58,110 bases of DNA from an uncultured bacterium (GTDB lineage Bacteria > Desulfobacterota > BSN033 > UBA1163): the NCBI GenBank assembly GCA_938045955.1, contig CALIBK010000096.1, positions 1-58,110 on the forward strand. Direction: 5' to 3'. The position numbers were made by a program, and so were the translations under genes. The notes beneath the pieces are model-generated. The model saw only the letters and a list, made by a program, of their open reading frames with translations, was not told where the DNA came from and ran no database searches. This document shows, piece by piece, positions 8,231 to 14,934 of the stretch. Every line of letters starts with the position of its first letter. Position 1 is the first letter of the stretch.

Positions 8231-8617
8231 CTATTTCTTATCCCCGATTAAAGGGAGTACCTGATCAATATGGAAATAGACAAGGTATCTCATACTTTCC
8301 TTATAGGCCTTATATACCGGGCAACTCTCTTTTCGCCGTATCTGATCGATCAAGTCCTTGTTCTTCTCTTCCTTAATTTTGGTTAGATAGAGTCTCTTAC
8401 CTGCATATCCTTTTTTATCCTCCATAAAAAGATAGGCAGCATGGGGGTTCGATTGGAGATTCTTGTGCATGAGACGATCGGCCATAATAAAGGCGATGGT
8501 CTTTTCGTCAATAAAGTGAGGTCTTGCGTACACCGCAATACCTACCTTTCCCTCAGAATCCGAGGTGGCCAGGACTCCTCTTCCTTCTGTTTTCTCAAAA
8601 TACTCACTCAGTTTCAT
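8231..8617 (-). CDS. Pyridoxamine 5'-phosphate oxidase-fold (FMN-binding) protein
   Basis: 128 aa. The split-barrel pattern is present: L-A-T-S-D-S-E-G-K-V-G-I-A-V-Y, then F-I-M-A-D-R-L-M-H-K-N-L-Q-S-N-P-H-A-A-Y, the classic strand and N-P-x-A segment that binds FMN phosphate in small general-stress flavoproteins. It is short and lacks the PdxH-specific C-terminal R-x-L-x-P region, so a flavin or heme-binding stress protein is more likely than a true PdxH. It sits in a tight minus-strand run between the photolyase and the TIGR01777 epimerase. ATG 8617 is preceded by a good SD (AGGAGGAGAAC). Confidence 0.75.
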   Translation of the reverse strand: MKLSEYFEKTEGRGVLATSDSEGKVGIAVYARPHFIDEKTIAFIMADRLMHKNLQSNPHAAYLFMEDKKGYAGKRLYLTKIKEEKNKDLIDQIRRKESCPVYKAYKESMRYLVYFHIDQVLPLIGDKK

Positions 8618-8662
8618 CTGTTCTCCTCCTGAAGAATAGTTTTCAAAATTATAACAAAAATT

Positions 8663-10021
8663 TTAATTTTTGACTTCAATTTTCTTTATTTTTTCCACAT
8701 AGTCATCCGCATCAAACTTCCTCTTTAAGCCGCGATCATTCATATATCTTACCGTTCCAAAGATCGCCCTTTCAGCCCAGGGACGATCATGCTTCCCAAA
8801 ACACCAGGCCACTCCGGCAAATCCATTCGGGTCCCTTCCATCAAGTTCATATTTGTTATTGAGATAAAGTGCAATTCGATAGGCTTCCTCAGGTTTTTTT
8901 ACCCATTCGAGAATCTTCTTCCCCCAATACATTCTCATATAACCATGCATCTTTCCTGTAAGAACCATCTCCCGCTGTGCTGCATTCCAGTAAGGATCAT
9001 GAGTTTCACCCCTTTCAAGCTTTTCAAGGGTATAAAGATAAGGTCGTTTGTCCTTTTGATGGACTTTAAGCGTCCTTTTTGCCCACATGGGCAGTCCCTC
9101 AAACAAATCGTACTGTTCATTGTAAAAAACAAAATTCATACTTAACTCTCTTCGAACAATCAATTCTTCCAGAAAAGCTTCTTTTCCAGGGCTATCGGTC
9201 TGTTTCACCTTTAAGGCGATATAGAGAGGAGAGATCTGTCCGAAATGAAGATAAGGACTCATGTGAGAAAGACCATCCCGGGTGGGATCGTTCCTTAATT
9301 CTCCGTAGTCATCCAATTTTTCATTCAAGAATATCTCGAAATATTTTAAGGCTTCTTTAATCCCCCCTCGGAAAGAGGTAACTTTTTTAACGCTTCGATC
9401 AATCTGAAGCTTCGAAAGGGCTTCTTCCACATCTTCAATCTCAAATGAACTGAATTCCATGGAAAGAGAGGAAAGCTTTGGTTCCTGCTCATCAAGGGGG
9501 ATAAGAAAAAAGGGGAGTTTCTTGTAGATTTTTGGCCTGAGAGTGGCTGCGGTATACTCTTCCTTAGATGAGGCTTCCTCCACCGGCACGATCACATCAC
9601 TCTCTACCTGAATCAGGGGGGCTTCAATCCTTTTAGCCACATAGTCTCTCCATTGCCTCTGGATTCTCAGGTACCCCCGATCCACAACGACCAGAGAAGC
9701 CTTTTTTGCCATCTGAAGCGCTCCAAGCTCAGGGGATTGATGGCGAATCACCATCTGAATCCCCCTGTCCCGAAGCCCTTTCCTCACCTCCTTGAGCCCT
9801 TCGAGCATAAAGGCATAATGTCGTAGATTGGCTTCCGGGAAATGATCAGTGATCCCGAAAAAAACAACCAGAGGCTTTCTCAGCTCATTGGCTTTGAGGA
9901 TAGAAAACTCCAGGGCATGATTATACATCGCCCTCTGAGAGGCCTGCATCCAGTAAAGGACATAGGATCCCTTTTTTATCCATTTCTGATTTAGAGGTTT
10001 TATCCTTTCTTTTTGAATCAT
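8663..10021 (-). CDS. phr: Class II CPD photolyase
   Basis: 452 aa, full length. The N-terminal photolyase-related domain includes V-L-Y-W-M-Q-A-S-Q-R-A near 22-32. The C-terminal FAD domain includes S-H-M-S-P-Y-L-H-F-G-Q-I-S, the R-R-E-L-S-M-N-F helix, H-D-P-Y-W-N-A-A-Q-R-E-M and G-K-M-H-G-Y-M-R-M-Y-W-G-K-K, which are class II signatures, and later N-N-K-Y-E-L-D-G-R-D-P-N-G. It would repair cyclobutane pyrimidine dimers with near-UV/blue light and FADH-. It begins 4 nt after the TspO gene stop, implying co-transcription. A photolyase is notable beside oxygen-sensitive metabolic genes. Confidence 0.93.
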   Translation of the reverse strand: MIQKERIKPLNQKWIKKGSYVLYWMQASQRAMYNHALEFSILKANELRKPLVVFFGITDHFPEANLRHYAFMLEGLKEVRKGLRDRGIQMVIRHQSPELGALQMAKKASLVVVDRGYLRIQRQWRDYVAKRIEAPLIQVESDVIVPVEEASSKEEYTAATLRPKIYKKLPFFLIPLDEQEPKLSSLSMEFSSFEIEDVEEALSKLQIDRSVKKVTSFRGGIKEALKYFEIFLNEKLDDYGELRNDPTRDGLSHMSPYLHFGQISPLYIALKVKQTDSPGKEAFLEELIVRRELSMNFVFYNEQYDLFEGLPMWAKRTLKVHQKDKRPYLYTLEKLERGETHDPYWNAAQREMVLTGKMHGYMRMYWGKKILEWVKKPEEAYRIALYLNNKYELDGRDPNGFAGVAWCFGKHDRPWAERAIFGTVRYMNDRGLKRKFDADDYVEKIKKIEVKN

Positions 10022-10025
10022 AGAT

Positions 10026-10523
10026 TTATCGATTCAGAATCCAGATGGAAAAGTTGAGAAGAACGGCTAAACTTACCCACACGAAGTAGGGCAATAGCAG
10101 GAAGGCTCCTGTTCTCGAAATCCTGGCAAATCTTTCCATGGTTAAAAGAATGGCCACCCAGAGAAATAGGATCTCGATCAGTCCCGAGAGAGGTGATCGG
10201 AGACCAAAAAAGAGGATGGACCAGAGGGCATTCAATATTAGTTGAATAAAAAAGAAGAAAAGGGCGCCCCTGACCTGGGGATTCCCTTTGTCTTTTTGCC
10301 ATATAAGAAATAGTGATATCCCCATGAGGAAATAGAGGGTGATCCAGGCTGGAGCAAAAAGCCAGTCGGGTGGAGTGAAATAGGGCTTTTTTAATGTCCA
10401 ATACCAGTTGGCAATGGCCGGTCTTGTAAAAATCGAACCCACGACTCCTGCCAGTTGGCAGAGGATGAGACTGATCGGCAATTTCCATAAATGGCTCCTC
10501 GTCGCTCCTTTCATATTCACCAT
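10026..10523 (-). CDS. tspO: TspO/MBR family membrane protein
   Basis: 165 aa with five hydrophobic segments. Signature residues are present: N-W-Y-x-x-L-x-K-P-x-F/Y-x-P-P (W-Y-W-T-L-K-K-P-Y-F-T-P-P), then W-x-x-L-Y-x-L-M-G, the N-A-L-W-S-x-L-F-F-G-L segment, and a final P-Y-x-x-W-V-S-x-A-x-x-L-N. The family binds tetrapyrroles and acts in stress or light/oxygen responses in bacteria. It lies between the photolyase (4 nt) and the Nudix gene (6 nt), so it is part of one transcript. An alternative ATG at 10514 is possible. Confidence 0.93.
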   Translation of the reverse strand: MVNMKGATRSHLWKLPISLILCQLAGVVGSIFTRPAIANWYWTLKKPYFTPPDWLFAPAWITLYFLMGISLFLIWQKDKGNPQVRGALFFFFIQLILNALWSILFFGLRSPLSGLIEILFLWVAILLTMERFARISRTGAFLLLPYFVWVSLAVLLNFSIWILNR

Positions 10524-10529
10524 TTCCTT

Positions 10530-11105
10530 TCAGGTTGAAATTAAATCCAAGAATTGCTTAAGAATTCGGGCCGTCGCTCCCCAAATAATATGATCGCCAT
10601 ACTGATAAGCGTAGACCCATTCGCTTCGACCCATTCGGAAGATCTCTCGTTCGCTGAAGGAGTCTTTTGCAAGTAAATAGGAGAGAGGAACCTCGATGAG
10701 TTCTGCAATCTCAATCTGGCTTACTTGAAAAGGATAGGGATAGGGGAAGAGGCCCACGATGGGGGTTACAATAAACTCTGTCACCGTAACAATGTCATCT
10801 AATAGTCCAATAATCTCAACATCGCTCTCCTTTAAGCCGATCTCTTCCCGGGCTTCTCGAAGAGCGGTATGGATAAGTTCCCGGTCCTCTTCGTCGACCA
10901 TTCCTCCGGGAAAAGAGATTTCTCCCTTATGGTATTTGACCTGATCGGATCTCTTGGTAAAGAGAAGATGACACTCTCCTTCTTTCCGATATAGAGGGAC
11001 AAGGACCGCGGCGTGAGAAAAAGGGGGATGATTGATGATCTTTCTCTCTCTGGAGGAAAGCTTTTTTCTGAGTCGATCAATAAATTCCTTTTCGCAATCC
11101 TTCAT
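10530..11105 (-). CDS. Nudix hydrolase, CoA pyrophosphatase type (NudL-like)
   Basis: 191 aa. The Nudix box runs from G-G-M-V-D-E-E-D at 67-74 to R-E-A-R-E-E-I-G at 83-90. Just before it is the CoA-pyrophosphatase element L-L-F-T-K-R-S-D-Q-V-x-x-H-K-G-E-I-S-F-P (47-66). It should hydrolyse CoA and acyl-CoAs to phosphopantetheines and 3',5'-ADP in the cytoplasm, which fits a CoA-ester-rich metabolism. It is part of the close-packed minus-strand run with tspO and phr. Confidence 0.88.
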   Translation of the reverse strand: MKDCEKEFIDRLRKKLSSRERKIINHPPFSHAAVLVPLYRKEGECHLLFTKRSDQVKYHKGEISFPGGMVDEEDRELIHTALREAREEIGLKESDVEIIGLLDDIVTVTEFIVTPIVGLFPYPYPFQVSQIEIAELIEVPLSYLLAKDSFSEREIFRMGRSEWVYAYQYGDHIIWGATARILKQFLDLIST

Positions 11106-11178
11106 CGGTAAATTTCCAGATCAATTTTAACCCATTTTTTGCTATCCTTTCATTCCAATCCTCTACTATTTCAATCTT

Positions 11179-11745
11179 TCATTCCCCTATCTCCCTTAAA
11201 AACTCCTTTAGAGTGAGGATCCTTAAGAGGGGGTAGAGAGCAAAATCTCGATAGAGATTAAGACAGGATTGATGAAGCTCTCTGCTTCGGCTTGCACAAC
11301 AATCCTCTACAAGGATGACTGAAAAATCATGACACAGGCCGTCCATGGCTGTCATTAACACACAGACCTCTGTGGTCATCCCGGTAACCACAATGGTATC
11401 AATTCCAAAGGTGCGGAGGGTCTGATCGAGATCCGTTTTAAAGAAGGCACTGAAACGTCTCTTGGGGAGGATAAAATCTGTGGCTTGAGGGTTTAGCTCA
11501 TCGATCACTTCCGCTCCTTTTGAGCCTCTTAGAGAATGAGGTTTCATCCTTCCACGGAAAATAAAATCATCCTTAAGAAAGCTATCACAGGCAAAGATGA
11601 TAGGAAATCCCTTTTCCCGGCCCTTCTCCAAAAGGCTTCGCAAGTTCGGGAGGATAGCTCTCCCTTCCTGATAAAAAGGGTTTTTTGGATTCTCTTTGAA
11701 GTTATCCTTCAACATATCTACCACAATGATGGCCGGCTTCATCAA
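11179..11745 (-). CDS. Isochorismatase-family cysteine hydrolase
   Basis: 188 aa. The family triad is visible: D10 in I-I-V-V-D-M, K95 in L-P-K-R-R-F-S-A-F, and C128 in G-M-T-T-E-V-C-V, followed by M-D-G. Members hydrolyse nicotinamide, N-carbamoyl compounds or similar amides; the substrate here is not evident. The start ATG 11745 is followed by a second ATG one codon later. One copy of a dispersed intergenic repeat lies 40-110 bp upstream, and the gene stands 73 bp before the Nudix gene. Confidence 0.88.
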   Translation of the reverse strand: MMKPAIIVVDMLKDNFKENPKNPFYQEGRAILPNLRSLLEKGREKGFPIIFACDSFLKDDFIFRGRMKPHSLRGSKGAEVIDELNPQATDFILPKRRFSAFFKTDLDQTLRTFGIDTIVVTGMTTEVCVLMTAMDGLCHDFSVILVEDCCASRSRELHQSCLNLYRDFALYPLLRILTLKEFLREIGE

Positions 11746-11786
11746 ACTTATCCTCTCTTCATTTTTTCATCATAGCGGATTGAATC

Positions 11787-11857
11787 TGAGAGCTTTAGGG
11801 GGAATTTAAGATAACCGCGCTAAGGTTTCCCGAACACCCCTATCAGGCCTATTCTCC
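11787..11857 (-). repeat. Dispersed intergenic repeat R, copy A
   Basis: Read on the minus strand it contains GAATAGGCCTGATAGGGG, then GGGAAACCTTAGCGCGGTTA, CTTAAATT and an AAGCTCTCAG tail. It aligns with 26525-26594 and 54272-54332. It sits between the tatD stop and the isochorismatase-like gene start, pointing toward the latter. Confidence 0.7.
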
Positions 11858-11873
11858 ACTCCTGATTAAAGGA

Positions 11874-12653
11874 TTAGCTTCCATCAGATTTTATCCTATA
11901 AACTGTTAAAGCATTTCGGGTAGTTGCTTCTGCGACCTTTTCAAATGGAATCTTTTTAATCTCTGCGATTTTTCGGGCTGTATATGGAATGAAGCTCGGT
12001 TCATTTCTCTTCCCTCGAAAAGGCTCAGGGCTCAGGAAAGGCGAATCGGTTTCGATGAGAAGGAAATCCAGGGGGATCTTTCTTACAACCTCTCGAAACC
12101 GTTCTGCATTTTTAAAGGTAATGCTCCCGGGAATGGAGATGTAAAAACCCATCTCGATACAATCCTTTGCCATCCCGTAATCCCCCGAGAAACAGTGGAT
12201 TATCCCTCCACAGACTTCCGCCTTTTCGGTTTTCAGGATTTCAACGGTCTCCTGATGCGCCTCCCGATCGTGGACAACGATTGGAAGGCCAAGTTCCTTG
12301 GCCAAACCGATCTGCTCTCGAAATCGCTTAAGCTGAACCTCTCTTGGAGAAAGATTTCTGAAGAAATCCAGCCCGATCTCTCCCACCGCTTTGACTTTCC
12401 CATTTCGGCAAAGACTTTTTAAAAGGGGATAGGTTTCGGAATCGATCTCCTTTGCATTGTGCGGGTGAACACCCAGGATGGCATAAAGAGAAGGATATCG
12501 ATGACAGATTTCAAGGGTTCTCTGCCAATCCTTTTTCTCTGTTCCCACTGTAAAAATATAATCAACCCCTGAATTTTTAGCCCTCCCAATAACCTCCTCG
12601 AGATCCATTCGAAACTCGGGCATTTCAAGATGGGCATGAGAATCCACAAGCAT
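11874..12653 (-). CDS. tatD: TatD family metal-dependent DNase/hydrolase
   Basis: 259 aa, standard length. Metal ligands are in D-S-H-A-H-L (H6, H8); further family motifs are V-G-E-I-G-L-D-F, P-I-V-V-H-D-R-E-A, G-G-I-I-H-C-F-S-G, and L-L-I-E-T-D-S-P-F-L with the catalytic aspartate. Family members are TIM-barrel 3'-5' nucleases/AP-endonuclease-like enzymes. Its ATG overlaps the TAA of the phospholipase D-like gene (TAATG at 12651-12655), so the two are translationally coupled. Confidence 0.92.
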   Translation of the reverse strand: MLVDSHAHLEMPEFRMDLEEVIGRAKNSGVDYIFTVGTEKKDWQRTLEICHRYPSLYAILGVHPHNAKEIDSETYPLLKSLCRNGKVKAVGEIGLDFFRNLSPREVQLKRFREQIGLAKELGLPIVVHDREAHQETVEILKTEKAEVCGGIIHCFSGDYGMAKDCIEMGFYISIPGSITFKNAERFREVVRKIPLDFLLIETDSPFLSPEPFRGKRNEPSFIPYTARKIAEIKKIPFEKVAEATTRNALTVYRIKSDGS

Positions 12654-13237
12654 TATTCCTGCCTTTCCTTCGTAAGAGTTTTACTTCCTTTTACTTTCAC
12701 CTGTTCAAAGTAGCTGATTAACGATTTGGCAAGCCCTCTGGAGCGAATCAATACCGAAACTTCATGATTGTGGGTCAATGCGTGATAAGTCCAGTTCGTG
12801 CTTCCGATGAGAGCAAGCTCCTCGTCCACGAGCATCCATTTGGCATGGGTCGTTCTCAAGATGGGGTCGAAAATCACTCGAACCCCACCCTCGGATAAGA
12901 TCTTTCCGGTCTCTCGATTCCGTTCAGTGGTCTTCTCTTTTCCTTCCCCTTCTCCAACTTCTAAGATGACCTCTACCTGAACCCCTCTTTTCCTTGCCTC
13001 AATGAGTTCCCGGATCAGGAGATTTGAAGGAGAACTGGGATGTTTCCCATAATAACCCATTTCAAACATCATGATTCGAATGGAGGACTTTGCCTCCTGA
13101 ATCATTTTTTTTGCCACTTCGAAATATTGTTCATCAACCACTAACTGAACATCCTCGGCTGGCAATCCCCATCCAATGGAAAATGGAAAAATCCAGAGAA
13201 AGAAAAGGAGTCTGATAAAAAATCTTATTCTTTTCAA
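12653..13237 (-). CDS. Exported single-HKD phospholipase D-like nuclease
   Basis: 194 aa. An N-terminal K-R-x-R start and a hydrophobic stretch to about residue 24 look like a Sec signal peptide (possible cleavage near G-W-G-L-P-A). One HKD motif is seen: H131-A-K133-x4-D138, followed by G-S-T-N-W-T at 145-150. Single-HKD proteins of this size (Nuc-like) act as homodimers and cut nucleic acids; some hydrolyse phospholipids. It lies 2 bp after the tsaC-type gene and overlaps tatD. Export suggests a periplasmic site of action. Confidence 0.87.
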   Translation of the reverse strand: MKRIRFFIRLLFFLWIFPFSIGWGLPAEDVQLVVDEQYFEVAKKMIQEAKSSIRIMMFEMGYYGKHPSSPSNLLIRELIEARKRGVQVEVILEVGEGEGKEKTTERNRETGKILSEGGVRVIFDPILRTTHAKWMLVDEELALIGSTNWTYHALTHNHEVSVLIRSRGLAKSLISYFEQVKVKGSKTLTKERQE

Positions 13238-13238
13238 T

Positions 13239-14210
13239 TTAAGAACCTCCTTCCCCTTTCAAAGTGGAACTCGCTTTTCGGAGACGATCCATAATGGCCC
13301 GTCCGAGACCTACCTCGGGAACAGGTTCGGCCAGAATCAGATCCAGCCCTAAACGATCCAGTCGCCTCATGGCTGAGAAGAGATTCGCTGCAGCCTCCCG
13401 AAGATCTCCTTTTTTGGAAAGAATTTCAATATGAGAAAAATTAAAAAAAACCATTGGTTCTCTAAAGGCGAGAAGGCCAATTCTTTTCTCTTTAAGTTCC
13501 TCTGGGGAAGCTTCATCCCAGTTGAGCAAAACAGGTGTCCGAGGAGCATAATGTTTTGGGAGCATTCCTGGAGCCAAAGGCCCCTTCTCCCCGGACTTTG
13601 TGATATTTACCTTCCCAATAATGGATTCAATCTCTTCAAGAGGAATCCCACCGGCTCTTAACAGCGCCGGACCTTCCTCAGCAAAAGAGACGATTGTTGA
13701 CTCTACACCCACTTCACAGGGACCTCCATCGAGAATAAAATCGACTTGATCTCCTAATTGTTCCTGAACATCTTCAGCCCTTGTTGGACTTAAGTAGCCA
13801 AAGGGATTTGCACTCGGTCCCACGATAGGGGTCTCCGCGAGCTGGATGAGCTGGAGAGTCATTGGATGTTTGGGCATTCTCACAGCTACGGTTTGGAGAC
13901 CGGAGGTCACGATCTCCGGAACCTCCTCTTTCTTAAAAAGCACCAGGGTCAGGGGTCCGGGCCAGAATTTCTCTATCAACCTCTCTGCTTTAGAGGGAAT
14001 CTCTCTCACCAATCGATCTAAATCTTTGAGGGTGGCGAGGTGAACGATGAGCGGATCAAAATAGGGTCTTCTCTTTACCTCGAATACTCGAGCTACGGCG
14101 ATCGGATTGAAGGCATCTGCTCCCAGCCCATAAACCGTTTCCGTTGGAAACGCAACAACTCCCCCTCGCCTGATGATCTCTGCCCCTTTACGAGTCTCCT
14201 CACTCATCAT
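13239..14210 (-). CDS. L-threonylcarbamoyladenylate synthase (Sua5/YrdC/TsaC)
   Basis: 323 aa, the long Sua5 form. The YrdC domain has [15 protein letters not shown] at 16-30, the K-R-R-P substrate loop, G-P-x-T-L-V-L and P-S-A-N-P-F-G. The linker [10 protein letters not shown] precedes the Sua5 C-terminal Rossmann-like domain. It makes threonylcarbamoyl-AMP from threonine, bicarbonate and ATP for t6A37 tRNA modification. The start overlaps the purE stop (ATGATGAGTGA), so either of two adjacent ATGs could be used. Confidence 0.94.
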   Translation of the reverse strand: MMSEETRKGAEIIRRGGVVAFPTETVYGLGADAFNPIAVARVFEVKRRPYFDPLIVHLATLKDLDRLVREIPSKAERLIEKFWPGPLTLVLFKKEEVPEIVTSGLQTVAVRMPKHPMTLQLIQLAETPIVGPSANPFGYLSPTRAEDVQEQLGDQVDFILDGGPCEVGVESTIVSFAEEGPALLRAGGIPLEEIESIIGKVNITKSGEKGPLAPGMLPKHYAPRTPVLLNWDEASPEELKEKRIGLLAFREPMVFFNFSHIEILSKKGDLREAAANLFSAMRRLDRLGLDLILAEPVPEVGLGRAIMDRLRKASSTLKGEGGS

Positions 14211-14703
14211 GAGCTCGATCCTTTAAGACCTTTGCTCTTTCTTCTAAATCCTTCCTCATTCTTTCTCTATAGTCTTCTAATTTTTTCGCAATCTCAGGAT
14301 ATTTAATCGATAGAATCTCACAGGCAAGATAGGCTGCGTTCTTTGCCCCGTCAATCCCAACCGTGGCCACAGGAACCCCTGAGGGCATCTGAACGGTGGA
14401 GAAGAGGGCATCCACCCCATTCAATGCCCCTGATTTGAGAGGGACACCAATCACCGGAAGGGTTGTGTGGGCTGCCAGAACCCCTGCAAGATGGGCGGCC
14501 ATCCCTGCCCCTGCAATGAGGACTTCAATCCCCCGCTCCCTCGCAGTCTTCGCATAATGGGCTGTCTTTTCTGGCATCCGGTGAGCGGAACTGATTTCCA
14601 TCTCATAAGGAACACCCATCTCTTTCAATACCTCTGCCGCCTTTTCCATCACCGGCAGATCACTCTCACTTCCCATTAATATTCCAACTAAAGTTTTTCC
14701 CAT
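14200..14703 (-). CDS. purE: N5-carboxyaminoimidazole ribonucleotide mutase PurE
   Basis: 167 aa. G-S-E-S-D-L-P-V-M at 12-20, S-S-A-H-R-M-P-E near 38-45, G-A-G-M-A-A-H-L and G-V-P-L are the class I PurE active-site segments. It converts N5-CAIR to CAIR in purine synthesis. First gene of the run purE-tsaC-PLD-tatD; GGAGGG precedes the ATG. No purK partner is seen in the window. The AIR carboxylase-related larB at 33.3 kb is a distinct gene. Confidence 0.95.
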   Translation of the reverse strand: MGKTLVGILMGSESDLPVMEKAAEVLKEMGVPYEMEISSAHRMPEKTAHYAKTARERGIEVLIAGAGMAAHLAGVLAAHTTLPVIGVPLKSGALNGVDALFSTVQMPSGVPVATVGIDGAKNAAYLACEILSIKYPEIAKKLEDYRERMRKDLEERAKVLKDRAHDE

Positions 14704-14855
14704 AAAACCCTCCTACTTTCTCAAATTTCATAGGATTTCCTCTCCTCCGATTATCTTAAGCGTAGGTGAGGGATACTTCTATTTGCGATTTCAAATCTGC
14801 AATCTGAAATTCGAGTTGATATCATCTTAAAAAATTTCCTCACCTTTCACAAGAG

Positions 14856-14891
14856 AATAAAAAGCCCTCTCTTTATTAAAAAGAAAGGGGC
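14856..14891 (-). terminator. Rho-independent terminator after the P-type ATPase gene
   Basis: On the minus strand GCCCCTTTCTTT, a short TTAA loop and AAAGAGAGGGC form an imperfect stem of about 11 bp (one bulge, one G-U), followed at once by TTTTTATT. It lies 44 bp past the ATPase stop and before purE. Confidence 0.75.
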
Positions 14892-14934
14892 CTATTTAAA
14901 TCAATGTGATGGTCTTCACGGCCAAGAAAGAGAG

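Noticed and set aside
10018-10488. A 156-codon minus-strand frame overlapping tspO
   Set aside because: It is an out-of-frame shadow of tspO; only the other frame shows TspO signatures and membrane helices.
14780-14825. Inverted repeat ATTTCA...TGAAAT upstream of purE as an operator or riboswitch
   Set aside because: Short AT-rich arms without a convincing purine-riboswitch core or a promoter in register.
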